Assembly: GCA_028023455.1 (NCBI GenBank)
Contig: JAQFVV010013367.1
Span: forward strand, 62,001 to 126,000
Reading direction: 5' to 3'
DNA: 64,000 nucleotides
DNA from: Epiperipatus broadwayi
Taxonomy: Eukaryota; Onychophora; Udeonychophora; Euonychophora; Peripatidae
Made by a program: the position numbers and the translations under genes. The notes beneath the pieces were generated by a model that made no database searches, had not been told where the DNA came from, and was given only the letters and a program-made list of their open reading frames with translations. Positions 1 through 10,684 of the stretch are shown one piece after another. Numbering within the stretch: position 1 is the stretch's first letter; each line of letters begins with the position of its first letter.

Positions 1-1833
1 TGCTTTAAAAATGTCCATTTTGCAAAAAAATATTAAAATAATAATTGCTTCAATAAGATGACTTTTCATGTCAAATGCAGAATAAAAAAGAAGAATGATT
101 TTAATTGTTTTTCTTTTATACTGGCATTATTCCTATTGTTTAAATTAGTGCTTTCCTATTGTTGTATTTTTAAAATATTTTTATTTTATCAATTCATTTA
201 AAAAAAATAAAAAACAAATTATAAAATAAATTTGCAATATTATTCTTATTTCTCTTATATTCAGATATTACAATACTTGATTTATTTTCTATTGCTATGA
301 TTATTTTTCATTTAAATCATTGTCTGTTTAACATAATCAACACAATACAATTATCAACATATATATAAATTAGTATGATTTTTTAAAATCAAGATTAATA
401 TTTTCTTAAACAGTAAAATTTTATTACTAATATACATGTGTGTTTTTCACTGTAAATTATCCATCTTTTTCAATACTTAATATGTAGTTAGTACACTGTT
501 AAAATATCAAAACATTTATATTCTCCAAAAGTGTTCTAGCAAAACTTATTCTTATTTAATCTTTACATGCTAATTAAAGAAAAACAATCTATTATTTCAG
601 ATGGCTAAGGTTTGTTGTGGGAGCGATCTTAAGCTACCCTCCACAATATATATATATATGTATTTGTGATTTTAATATATATCAATTTTGTTACTAAATT
701 TCGAATTAATTTAAAACAAATAAACTTGCTTGGTTGTTATTCAATTTTACAATGCAAATTAATTGGTTAATGATATTTGGATGAGATGATATTCATTAAT
801 TGATTATACCACATAATTCATTAAAAGCAGTTATAAAAATAATTTGGAAATCAAAAACAAATCATCGATAAGAAAGTATAATTACATATTTTTTTGTATT
901 GAATTTAATATTTGTTATCTGACCAGATATAGATTTTATACAGTCATAAATTACATGATTTGATATTCTTAAGTATTTAATAAGTAATTGAAGTTTATTG
1001 TAATTATTTTGTTAGTAACAAGTAATTGATATACTAAAATAGAATTTATATATAAATGATTTGATGATTGATAAAGGTGCAAATATGATAATTATCAATG
1101 ATGAGTAAAGGTAATTGCAATGAAATGTTCAAATATTTTATTTTAGATAAATATTGTTTAAAATAAATATTACATTAAAATAGTACACAGCCAGAAAGTT
1201 TGTAATCTTATTCAGTTATACATCTGGTAATAATAATATAGTGTGGATTATAAATTTTGTTTATATATTAAATTTTAATATTAATACTTAACTATCATAT
1301 ATCTAACAATCTTTCATATGCTTTGATAGTTATAGTCTAAAGTTTTAATCACTTACCATTAATAATCTGAAGAATATTTGGATGTTATTTATGAATTGTT
1401 GGAATAAGCATCAAATAGGAAGGTATCATTTATTTTATATATTTTTAAGATTGGATATTGAAAATCTTAAGGTTATTTAATAGGAAGATTTTGTTTTATA
1501 ATATATTGAGTTAGTGAAAATTGAAACATATATAGTTTTAATTGAGTTTGTATTTTTATTACATATTCATTTTTATTATAATTGACTTAGTTAATAATAA
1601 TATATATTGATATTAGTGGTATAGCTAGGTTGAGTTACAGGACTTTTATTTTATTTAGTTATAATTAGAACTCAGTTATTGAGTTATATACTTTGTTAGA
1701 TATCATGATATTGTAAACTTGTCAGGCATATTAAGATTATGATTTCATCAATCTATAAATCATTTCATTTAAATAAATATAGAAATAATGTTTGACTTTT
1801 AATACAAAATTGTATTATTATAAACAGTGTGTT
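1..1833. other. AT-rich intergenic DNA, no gene
   Basis: No open frame, RNA gene or clear repeat is visible on either strand. The only compositionally distinct patch is about 601-655, a short GC-richer stretch ending in (TA)n in which TGTGGGAG and CTCCACA could pair. It may be the 3' end of an old short retroelement, but this cannot be supported further. Confidence 0.6.
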
Positions 1834-1845
1834 GATTCGAGGAAT
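1834..1845. repeat. Target-site duplication, left copy (RTE copy A)
   Basis: GATTCGAGGAAT at this position is repeated exactly at 5153-5164. The two copies bracket RTE copy A precisely, directly abutting its 3' tail here and its GGCTGCAG 5' end at the other side. Confidence 0.85.
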
Positions 1846-1856
1846 CATCATTATTA

Positions 1857-3356
1857 TCAACCATTATCAATCCACTGCAGGATAAAGGTCTCTCCAAGTT
1901 TAATCCATCTTCTTCGATCTTTAGCTTCTCTTCTCCACATCACCCCTGCACACTTTCTTATTTCATCTATCCATCTCACATGTGGTCTCTTTCTGGGTCT
2001 TTTACAATCTCTTGGAATCCAGTTTAAAATTTCAATTGTCCATCTATTATCATCTCTTCTAGCAATATGTCCAGCCCAACTCCACTTCAATCTTTTAATT
2101 TTTTCAATGAGGTCAGTAACACCTGTTTGTTCTCTTACCCATACATTGCGTTTTCGATCTCTTCCTGTTACTCCCAACATACATCTCTCCATACTTCTTT
2201 GAGTGGTCTGAAGTCTCTGTATTGCGCTTCTATTGAGTGTCCAAGTCTCAGATCCATGAGTAAGAACTGGTAAAACACATTTGTTAAAAACCTTCCTTTT
2301 CAAACACATAGGCATATTTCCTTTTAGTATCAAGTTATTTCTACCAAAAGCACTCCAACCAAGTTTAATTCTATGATTAATTTCCTCCATTATGTTTCCA
2401 TCTGTATTAATAATCTGACCAAGGTATTTGTAACTGTTAACTTCTTCTAATTCATCATAATCAATCTTTATTTTCATATTTTGAGCAAATCGATTAAACA
2501 TTACTTTAGTCTTTTTAACATTTATCTTTAGTCCTACTTTCCTACTTTCATCTGATAACTCCTGCAACATTTCCTGCAGCTCTGAAGCATTATTTGCAAA
2601 AACAACTACATCATCTGTGAAATCTAAATGACTTAAATAATCTCCATTTACTTTCACTCCTTTAGTTTCCCATTTTAATCCACAAAATACTTCTTGCAGC
2701 ACTGCTGTAAAAAGTTTTGGAGATATGGAGTCACCTTGTCTTACACCTTTCTCAATGTTGATTTTCCCAGTATCATTATGTAATCTAATTGTTGCTGTTG
2801 CATTTTTATAAATATTCTTTAAAATATGACAATATCCTGGATCTATACCTTGATGATCCAATGCTTTAATCACTGAAGAAATGTTTATAGAATCAAATGC
2901 CTTTTCATTGTCTACAAATCCAAAACATAATGACAACTCATATTCATTTGTCCTTTCTATAACTTCTCTCAATACCTGAATATGATCTACTGTACTAAAA
3001 CCACTTTTAAATCCAGCTTGTTCTCTTGGTTGGTGGAAATCCAATGTTCTCTGTAGACGAGTTGTAATTATCTTGGTAAAAATTTTATATAAAACTGATA
3101 AAAGGCTGATAGGTCTGTAATTTCTAATATCTTCTTTATCACCTTTTTTAAATATTAATATTATTACTGCATTCTTCCAATCATCCGGTACATCTTTATC
3201 ATTTAGACATTTAGTATATAACTTTGCTAAAATTTTTTCTGTTTCTTCACCTGCTTCTTTTAATATATCAATTATAATTCCATCATTACCTGGAGCCTTT
3301 CCTTTCTTCATACATTTAATTGCATTTCTCACTTCTTCATTTAAAATTCTGGGCAA
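1857..3356 (-). pseudogene. RTE reverse transcriptase part (copy A)
   Basis: A 499-residue uninterrupted stretch carrying the reverse transcriptase and the C-terminal region. Visible motifs in order: KAPGNDG near the start; [19 protein letters not shown] (finger region); [17 protein letters not shown]; a palm motif A region reading [24 protein letters not shown] (motif B-like); the catalytic motif C as [10 protein letters not shown] (most relatives, including copy C, read FADD); [13 protein letters not shown]; and a C-terminal block with [11 protein letters not shown] and [15 protein letters not shown] typical of RTE-like proteins. The frame is cut off from the upstream part by a one-base deletion at about 3357: copy C reads GGCAATTCGGAAG where this copy reads GGCAATTGGAAG. 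Catalytic aspartates look intact, but the protein cannot be made from its own start. Confidence 0.88.
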
Positions 3357-3536
3357 TTGGAAGATGTAATAGATGTAGGAGGTACTTGTTCTTTATTACT
3401 ATATAATTATTGATAAAAATTTTCTACCAATTTCATGATGTCATCTCTCTTTTTAGTAATAATTCTATCTTTTTTTCTTATTGCAGATATAAATTTCCTA
3501 CCAATACCAAAATGTTGTTTTACATTCTTAAGACTT

Positions 3537-3923
3537 TTATTTTCTTCTACAGTTTTTTTTTGCTAGTTCACAGTTATACTTTCTTATATCATTTTCAATT
3601 CTTTTCCACACCATTTTACAAAATTCAAGATATTCAATTCTTTTTAATGCATCATTTTTGTATATCTTCATATTTCTTCTTTTCTTTATAAATTCTCTAG
3701 TCTCAGTAGAAATTTTACTGGTCAATTGCTGCTTTTTTCTACCAGCTATCTTTGTTGCAGTTTTTAAAAGTGTATCAGTTATTTTCATATTAATTTCATT
3801 CAAATCTGAATCATGTTCAAAATCTACTAATACTTGAAACCGATTTGTAAGTTCTAATTTAAATTCATTAGAATGTTTCTGAAGATTAGGAATATCAACT
3901 GTAAATATTGTTTTTCTTAACAA
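3537..3923 (-). pseudogene. RTE linker between endonuclease and reverse transcriptase (copy A)
   Basis: The basic, lysine-rich spacer between the two enzymatic domains, 128 residues, colinear with residues about 255-385 of the copy B product (LLRKTIFTVDIPNLQKHSNE at the start). It lies in a different frame from the reverse transcriptase because of slippage in a T-run at about 3550-3557, where copy C has CAGCTTTCCTTGC. No catalytic motif is expected here. Confidence 0.8.
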
Positions 3924-3971
3924 TTTTTGTCTTTCTAGTTTTACATTAACACGTAACTTACACCTTACTAA

Positions 3972-4814
3972 TCAATGATCACTTCCTGTGCTAAATCTAT
4001 TAAAAACATTACAATCTTGAAATATGTATTTCCTGTTAGTCAAAATATAATCCAACTCTGCTGTACCTTCATTTGGATGCTTCCATGTCCATTTTCTTTT
4101 AGCATTTTTCTCAAAAAAAGAATTCATAATATAAAGTTTTTCTTTTTCTGCAAACTCCACAAGTCTATGTCCTCTCTCATTTCTATTACCATAACCAAAA
4201 TTACCTACAGCACTTTCATCTTTCATTTGTTTACCAATTCTAGCATTAAAGTCTCCCATAACAATTTTAAAATGTTGTTTGCTCTGATCAAAAGCCTTTT
4301 GTACATCCATATAAAAATCTTCTACTACTTCATCACTATGAGAACTTGTTGGGGCATAAACCTGAATTATCTGCATTTGGTATCTGCTATTAAGTTGTAT
4401 AACTAACCTTGCCACTCTGTCTGATACACCATCAATCTCCACAATGTTGTTCTTCCACTTTTTATTTATAATGTATCCTACTCCACTTGTATTTCCAATA
4501 TTTGTGCCTTTATAATAGAATATATGTCCACTTTTTAAATCAATTCTCTCTTCACCTTTTCTTCTAACTTCACAAAGTCCAATAATATCCCATTTAATAT
4601 AAGAGAGTTCTTCTTCTAATTCTTGCAATCTTCCTTCACTTAAAAGTGATCTGCAGTTGTAAGTACCTAAATAAAAAGTTGTCATCAAATGGCAGCCTGG
4701 GTCCGCAATCAGGGGATTCTTAGCACACTCCGCCTTCAGCCACCAACCGCTGCCTTGGTTGGTGACTTTACAGCCTCCTGGGAATAAGGGCCATGCTTTA
4801 TTTTTGTCAGTCAT
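3972..4814 (-). pseudogene. RTE apurinic-like endonuclease part (copy A)
   Basis: The N-terminal APE-type endonuclease domain of the RTE polyprotein, which would nick the chromosomal target to prime reverse transcription. The start at 4814 (MTDKNKAWPLFPGG) is chosen because the same start and leader are intact in copy C. Motifs in order: LGTYNCRSL, the catalytic glutamate in IGLCEVRRKGEE, QVYAPTS, GDFNARIG, ELDYILTNRK and GSDH. The frame stops immediately after GSDH because the CGA arginine codon of copy B is TGA here, a classic C-to-T nonsense change; the reading frame resumes beyond it. Confidence 0.87.
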
Positions 4815-5152
4815 AATTGTATATATATATATATATATATATTGGAAAAATATTTATCATTTACACAAACATTCATTCTGCCCTATCAGGCATTGAGAAG
4901 ACAGACCATGGTGTTTCTTGATCTTAAACTCAGAGGTAAAAAGCCAATAAACTCACCACACTGGCTAATGCGTGTTGGTGAGCAGCCCATCCATGTTTGT
5001 ATACTATATGAATAAACACATAGTAATAACAGCTGCAACGACAAGAACGTATGGAGTGGACATTAGGAATTTGCCCTGCTCGGTTCCTTTAAGGCCTCCA
5101 AGAGGAATCAAAGGGTCTCCTTTCAGTTAATAGCAAACTCCCTTCTGCAGCC

Positions 5153-5164
5153 GATTCGAGGAAT
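5153..5164. repeat. Target-site duplication, right copy (RTE copy A)
   Basis: Exact repeat of GATTCGAGGAAT found at 1834-1845, abutting the element's 5' terminal GGCTGCAG (minus strand). Confidence 0.85.
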
Positions 5165-5551
5165 ATTAAAGTTTATCTGTTGAATTCTTTGTCATTATTG
5201 TCATTCTATTATAAGGGATCTATATTATAAGCATATACTATTATTTATAAGACAAGAATAGTTAGTTTTATTGCTTTATCTTTGATTTATTACAAAAGTA
5301 GTTTGAAGCAATGTTTTATTTGTTTTTTATCCATTTTAGATGCTATTGGAATTTGTGAGGGTATAACAAAGATTACTTTCATTGTTTTATTAAATTAAGC
5401 ATTAGGTCATTACTAATTGATTGATATTCATTTTAGTTTAGTTCATTATTTTCATTCTGTTATAAATGATGCTACAATTCATGACAGTATTAAATTAAGA
5501 TTGTTCTTTCTTAAGTTATTATTTTTATTTTGTTACAACTGCTGATCAATA
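5165..5551. other. Degenerate relatives of the 100-bp tandem repeat
   Basis: No gene. Phrases resembling the 100-bp unit that follows recur loosely (TTCATTCTGTTATAAATGAT at about 5451-5470, GGTATAACAAAGATTA at about 5358-5374), suggesting older diverged units of the same array. Confidence 0.4.
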
Positions 5552-5751
5552 ATTAAGTTATGACTCAGGATGCAGCATGGCCCGCATATTTATTCTGTTA
5601 TAAATGCTACCTAAACCAATGGGACTATAACAGAGATTAACACACACCCATATTAAGTTATGACTCAGGATGCAGCATGGCCCACATATTTATTCTGTTA
5701 TAAATTCTACCCAAACCAATGGGGCTATAACAGAGGTTAACGCACACCCAT
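5552..5751. repeat. Two-unit tandem repeat, 100-bp period
   Basis: Two adjacent copies, 5552-5651 and 5652-5751, both beginning ATTAAGTTATGACTCAGGAT and ending in CACACCCAT, differing at only a handful of positions. The low divergence indicates a recent duplication. Confidence 0.85.
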
Positions 5752-5768
5752 ATTTATCCTGTTAATAT

Positions 5769-6409
5769 TGTAACGTTTATTTATATACGTTACAAATATA
5801 TTGGCATTTGGTAAAAGCTAAAAAAGTAAATTTAGATTTTTTTTTTGATTAGTATGATTTTTGTTAAAACGTGCAATGAAGGTTAAAATTGTCATTCTTA
5901 TTTTTTTTTAATCTAATTGGAAAGAATAAATGACATACAGATTACTAATCCAGATAAATTAAAAGAATTCCAAAAGTATAAGCTAAAAGAAAAATATTTT
6001 AGCTAATTAAAGATGGAATAATAATGCTAAAAAAAAAAAAGAGAACTTTGTAACTTAAATTTAAGAGAGAGTGTATAAGATTATTATCTTATACGCTGAT
6101 AAAAAGACAAAAGAGTGCGCATAAGTTCCAAAAATGGAGCGCGATATAAAAAGGAGATGACAACTTCAATCTGGGTCTTCTCTTTAACTTCTAGTTACGT
6201 CTCTGAAAGTTGGAGGTTTTCACGGGCATAACCTGTGGCAAGAAATATACTTCTACACAGGTATGCCCCTTGCTGTACCAAGCCGTCACGCAAGCATGGA
6301 AACAGGACTTGTGAAGACCGCTTTTTGGCAATAAAAGGGTCACTACAACCGTGCCTTTTCTCCAGCTATAGAACGGAACAATAATGGAAGACGCCGGCAG
6401 GAGAGACCA
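5769..6409 (+). mobile_element. Possible LTR and leader of an LTR retrotransposon remnant
   Basis: GC-richer than its surroundings. A TATA-like TATAAAAAGG lies at about 6145-6154, followed about 190 bp later by a polyadenylation-like AATAAAAGG at about 6330, then an apparently untranslated leader into a coding stretch starting at 6410. TGTAACGT...ACGTTACA at about 5769-5793 forms a small palindrome that could be near the left edge. A second LTR was not found in the window, so this could equally be a solo or truncated LTR, or a promoter of another kind. Confidence 0.35.
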
Positions 6410-6640
6410 ATGGAAATTCTCATGATCTGGGATCCCATAAACCTACATGAACTTACCGGTAAGTTAAGAATAAATTTTCCTGATAGTGACTTAAAAGTTT
6501 GCAAACAATTATTTATCTAGGCTTAGACTACCATCCTGATATAGACTTTTCGTATTCAAGGGACGTTCTTATAAAGAATTTTATACAAGATCTTGGGACA
6601 TTATTAAATCACTTTAATTGCTTAATCTCACTGTTTTTGT
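6410..6640 (+). pseudogene. Gag-like N-terminal fragment, frameshifted
   Basis: From the ATG at 6410 the frame reads MEILMIWDPINLHELTGKLR and continues to a stop at about 6519-6521. In another frame (6499 onward) the reading continues naturally as LGLDYHPDIDFSYSRDVLIK, so one indel near 6515 probably broke a longer protein. The composition (hydrophilic, Asp/Leu/Lys-rich) and position directly downstream of an LTR-like block suggest the start of a gag protein, but no diagnostic domain is present and I do not recognise the family. A strong splice-donor-like CCGGTAAGT sits at about 6458, so a first exon of an unknown gene is an alternative. Confidence 0.3.
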
Positions 6641-7264
6641 TAATCAATTCAGTATCTGGATTAGTGTGTGTGTACTTTCCTGTGTAGTTAATATGTAATT
6701 TAACTTATAAATATTTTAGTTTGATAGAATAAAAGAGATTTTACTTTTATCAACCTTTTCATTGTGCATTATTGATAATGGTTATTATTTTTTTATTATT
6801 AAATCTATTAGTAAATAAGATTTAAAAATGTAATTTACCTTTGCCAATATGTGTCGATACTCCCAGGACTAATAATCGTAAAAATCATTAATTCTCATTA
6901 CGGTGAAATTACTGCCCCTTAAAAAAAAAATATAATAAAAATCTTCTTATTTGTTTTGTTTTACAACTTGCGAGAGGTGCTGGCGACATATTTCAGCGGA
7001 TTCTTAGGAATTCTGGCGCCCATATGAAATAAAATTAAAAGTTGATTTTGTCAATAGCACAATCCATAACAATTAATAGGCTGAAGTTGATCAGGAAAAA
7101 TAGCTGTGTTTTTAGAATAGAAATACAACTTTCTTTTTTCTTTTTGATACAGCTTGATCAACTCACGCTCAAATATAAATTTGAGGCGTATAGTGGCCTA
7201 GTAAAACGAAAAACGTTACAATATATATATATATATGTGTGTGTGTGTGGGTATATATATATAT
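6641..7264. other. Intergenic DNA with a short GC-richer island
   Basis: No gene seen. About 6965-7025 is GC-richer (GCGAGAGGTGCTGGCGACAT), perhaps an old transposon edge. (TA)n/(TG)n microsatellite at about 7221-7264. Confidence 0.5.
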
Positions 7265-8240
7265 AATATTAAAATATAAGTATATTGTCTATACTGGAAT
7301 TAATGTAATTAGAAGGGCTTGAATGCAGACTTTCAAGATCTTTACAGCTATGCACTACATCTTATACAATTGATACACATGCCCACATACATGTGAAAAG
7401 ATAAGTGATTTACAATATACATAATTCGTGCTGAACCTGCACTCAGCAATTGGTACAAATCATCATTTTCCACACATATATACAATCAGTGATCAGTTTA
7501 TATTAAAGTAGCAAATCTTCAAACTTTAATGAACAATCTTCCAATTTCTCCACTCTCCAATTCTTCAGCCATACATATTATTGAAAATCCACAGATGGAA
7601 TAGTGAAAGCTCTTTTTAATGCTAATATTACTGTCATACCCATGTTGATACCCAAAAAAAGGATGGGCATAATACAGGCTGAATATGCAATATTCAAATA
7701 TAAGTATGTGGTCTATATTGAAATTAATGTAATTATAAGGGACATGAAGTCAGACTTTCACCTCTCTATAACTATGCACTCCAACTTATACAACTGATTT
7801 AAAGACCCACATATATGTGGAAAAGATCTCCAATATATGTATTTTGTACTGAATCACTCATAAGTTGGTCCAGATCACTATCTTCAATACTTATATACAA
7901 TCAGTGGTAAGTTTATATTAAGGTAGAAAATCTTTAAACTTTAATGGACAAGATTTCATCTTCTTCACCCTCCAACTCTTCAACCATTCATATCATTGAA
8001 AATTCAATGATGGAACACTTAAAGTCATTGTTAATGCCAATATTATTGTCATAACCATGTTGACTTTAAGTCACTCTGACACTCACATATAGGATCTTAA
8101 TATGTCCATTTAAATACACAGAAGAGAGATGAGTAGAATACAGACTGAATATGTAACATTCAAATAAAAGTATATTGTTTAGATTGAAATTAATGTAATA
8201 GTTAGTATTTAAAGAATGCAAAATATTAAAGTAGTGCACT
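7265..8240. repeat. Diverged tandem repeat, ~424- and ~466-bp spacing
   Basis: Landmarks recur in order: AATATTAAAATATAAGTAT at 7265, AATATTCAAATATAAGTATG at 7689 and AACATTCAAATAAAAGTATA at 8155. Between them the units share stretches such as ATACAATCAGTG...AGTTTATATTAA and AACTTTAATG.ACAA. Two full units plus the start of a third; divergence is moderate, so this is an old duplication. No protein is encoded. Confidence 0.75.
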
Positions 8241-9447
8241 AATGTAAATATGTAAGGGTAACAATAGATTTTCTATTTACTGAATCAACATTTTCCAATT
8301 CATAAACCATTGAAGCAAAATATTTCTTATTTAAATTCCATTTTCAAAATGTGAATGCATTTTTATGAAGTCATTATAAAAAAGAAAAAAGACACTTTAG
8401 CTATTACAATAACCTTTCACATCTTTTTAAAAACAAACATTTTTGAATAAACATTAATTGCAACTCATAGTGTTTTTGTCTAAAATAAATATTTTACAAG
8501 TATGTTGCATAAATAAGCTTAAATAAGGAAATAAATTATTGAAAATTACAATTTTTCCTTATGCAATACTAAATAAAAATAAACACATAATTTTCCTTAA
8601 GACTAAATAGTTTATTAATCAAACATTGTAAGATTCTATGGAGATCCAAACAAAGCATTGTGGACTGGGATTAAGATTCAAATTAGGCTTTCAACTGTTT
8701 GTTTACTATTCAAATTTTTTATGATGCTTACACAAACTGATATCTTCAGATTTTTTTAAACTAATATTTATAATGATTTTTATATGGGGAGGATTGCTTA
8801 GATAAACTAACATTATACATCACCATAAAATAGCAAAGGAAAAAACAAAGCAATAGCCATCATAGTGCCCCAGAAGAACTTAAATATATGAAAAAAGTCA
8901 CTGATTTTATCTCAAATTGTTAAAGAAAAAAAATGTTTGTATACAAAAAATATAAAAAATGGATTTTTTTTGTTATTACTAGTTTTTACACACTCTATTG
9001 AAAATCAATAATTAATAATATTAATATATTCCAATCTGTAGTTTATTAAAAAAGATTATAAAGTGATGAACTTTAAAATTTCATGTGCATGCATACATAA
9101 CTCTTATGTTATATATACATAAACTTCAAAAGCCATCTGTGTTATTATTAATAAAGGCTAAGAAATATGGTTGTTATATTAAAAAACAAATAAAATAATT
9201 ATTAGTTTTTGGTTAAACAATTATTATTTGATTATTATTAAGTGTTATGACAATAAATCATTTTTTGTATATATCTATTTCTTTAAAAAATACACCATCA
9301 ACTTGAAGAGATGTGTCCTGTTATGCACACACACAGAACTCTATTTTTCTCTCTGTCTCTATATATACATATATATTTATTATACAAATAAAATATTCAT
9401 TAATTAAAAAACTATTGTAATAACAATAAAAATAATAAATATAACAG
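8241..9447. other. AT-rich intergenic DNA, nothing recognised
   Basis: No open frame, RNA gene or repeat structure could be supported. Confidence 0.55.
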
Positions 9448-10054
9448 TAATAAACTATTATATACAGTCTTTCAATCTGCAAAAGTACTTTCAATTAATT
9501 CCTTAACCTGCCTCAACTGCCATTAAATTCAACCAACAAAATGAAAGCAAATGTCATCAATTCAAATCCCATGAATCCCAAATTTTAAAGGTAGCAGCTT
9601 GTCTATTAATTAAATTCATTTTATACTTATTTATTAAAATTGCCTTCTTAATTTTTCTTTTATTATGGTGTCTCACTTTATGAAAAATCTTTACACTTTC
9701 AATATCAAACTTAAATTTGTATTTACATGTTTTTCATGATCCAAGAAAACTGAAGCAGTCATTAAATCACTATTATTTTTACATGCTTATATAACAATTC
9801 CTGCACCTTTAATCATTTTTCAATACTACACCTCAATTCACCTATAAATTAAGGAGGCAATTTTAATAAATAGAGATAAAATGAATTTAATTAATAGATA
9901 AGCTGCTAACATTACAATTCGGGATTCATGAGATTTGAGTTGATGACATTTGCTTCTATTTTGTTATTTGAATTTAATAGCAGTTGAGGGTAGGTTAGGG
10001 AATTAACTGAAAGTACTTCTGCAAATTGACAGACTGTATATAAAAGTTTATTAC

Positions 10055-10056
<2 letters not shown>
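9448..10056. repeat. Foldback element, ~200-bp arms (family F2)
   Basis: A long imperfect inverted repeat: left arm about 9448-9650, right arm about 9848-10056, loop about 200 bp. Matching landmarks are ACAGTCTTTCAATCTGCAAA (left) against TTTGCAAATTGACAGACTGT-like sequence (right, about 10019-10038), and AGCTTGTCTATTAATTAAAT (left) against ATTTAATTAATAGATAAGCT (right). The right end runs directly into a 50-bp (TA)n. A third copy of the same arm, oriented like the right arm, lies at 14379-14624, so this is a dispersed family. No coding capacity. Confidence 0.85.

Positions 10057-10057
<1 letters not shown>

Positions 10058-10108
<51 letters not shown>
10058..10108. repeat. (TA)n microsatellite
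   Basis: About 50 bp of uninterrupted TA between the F2 foldback and foldback element 1. Confidence 0.95.
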
Positions 10109-10113
<5 letters not shown>

Positions 10114-10154
10114 CAAGTCATAAATTTCATAACTTGCTTTTAAGTTTGCATTTA

Positions 10155-10349
10155 TGGGGTTTACCAATAGCTCTAATCAAGCTTTATTTTATAAGTGCCA
10201 AAAGAGAAAGAATTCAGCCCTCCACTGAGGTAAGCCACAAGCTTGAAACCAATTGGTCTGGAGATAGGGACTTTCCGATAGAGATTTTGAATTCTTTCTC
10301 TTTCGGCACTTATAAAATAAAGCTTGATTAGAGCTATTGGTAAGCTCCA
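10155..10349 (+). mobile_element. Foldback element 1 with degenerate hammerhead-like loop
   Basis: Inverted-repeat arms 10155-10216 and 10288-10349 (about 62 bp, near-perfect; both contain the CCAATAGCTCTAATCAAGCT motif or its complement) enclose a ~71-bp loop. The loop carries a hammerhead-like fold at 10217-10269. The end of the arm next to the loop (CCAAAAGAGAAAGAATTCA) resembles the corresponding arm end of foldback element 4 (ACAAAAGAGTCAGAATTCA), so elements 1 and 4 are related. (TA)n lies about 45 bp to the left and 7 bp to the right. Confidence 0.85.
10217..10269 (+). ncRNA. Degenerate type I hammerhead ribozyme-like fold
   Basis: Hand fold: stem I CTCCA (10220-10224) with TGGAG (10259-10263), extended by CCCT with AGGG; core CTGAGGT at 10225-10231; stem II AAGC/GCTT (10232-10235 with 10241-10244) with loop CACAA; GAAA at 10245-10248; stem III ACC/GGT with loop AATT; NUH site GTC at 10256-10258. 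Everything fits a hammerhead except the core: the invariant CUGANGA should end in A but the seventh base is T. As hammerhead cleavage needs that adenine, this copy is probably inactive. Its stems remain fully paired although the sequence differs from the copies at 34 and 52 kb, which supports descent from a working ribozyme. Confidence 0.6.
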
Positions 10350-10356
10350 TCTAATG

Positions 10357-10388
<32 letters not shown>

Positions 10389-10604
10389 GGAAATCTTAAA
10401 TGTGTGTAGACCATTTAAATCAACTTATTTAGAAAGCACTTAACCTAAACAATCTACTCCAGGCCCAAGAGTCAAAGTAGACCAACAAACTGATGCTGAC
10501 AGACTGTCAGTTTACTTTGACTCTTGGCCTGGGGCAGGCGTTTTAGGTTAAGTGCTTCCTAAATAAGTTGATTTAATTGGATTACTCCACACATTCAAGA
10601 TTTC
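10389..10604. mobile_element. Foldback element 2
   Basis: Inverted-repeat arms about 10389-10479 and 10513-10604 with a ~33-bp loop. Arms pair over TCAACTTATTT.G.AAGCACTT and CC.AAGAGTCAAAGTA. The loop contains ACTGATGCTGACAGACTGTCA, which has no GAAA or NUH partner, so no ribozyme is called. It lies between (TA)n tracts at 10357-10380 and 10637-10678. Confidence 0.82.
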
Positions 10605-10634
10605 TATCTAAACATTCATTCAAAATATTGTGTT

Positions 10635-10636
<2 letters not shown>

Positions 10637-10678
<42 letters not shown>
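10637..10678. repeat. (TA)n microsatellite
   Basis: About 42 bp of TA between foldback elements 2 and 3. Confidence 0.95.

Positions 10679-10681
<3 letters not shown>

Positions 10682-10684
<3 letters not shown>

Larger units (their letters stand above)
1846..5152 (-). mobile_element. RTE-like non-LTR retrotransposon, full length (copy A)
   Basis: A 3.3-kb non-LTR element on the minus strand, bounded by a perfect 12-bp target-site duplication. Reading along the element: 5' end GGCTGCAG at 5152; a ~340-bp leader; one protein-coding region (endonuclease 4814-3972, linker 3923-3537, reverse transcriptase 3356-1857); then a short 3' end ending in a TGATAATGG/GATGAT-type simple repeat instead of poly(A). 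The single ORF, absence of a separate ORF1 and short-repeat tail fit the RTE clade. The coding region is broken by a nonsense codon and at least two small indels, so the copy is not autonomous. A short (TA)n at about 4817-4841 has expanded just upstream of the start codon compared with copies B and C. Confidence 0.88.

Noticed and set aside
3410-4406. Plus-strand frames rich in Phe, Ser and Ile over RTE copies
   Set aside because: Antisense shadows of the RTE coding region; similar shadows occur over copies B, C and D.
10480-10512. Hammerhead in the loop of foldback 2 (ACTGATGCTGACAG)
   Set aside because: No GAAA and no stem III with NUH; the core would also lack its last base.
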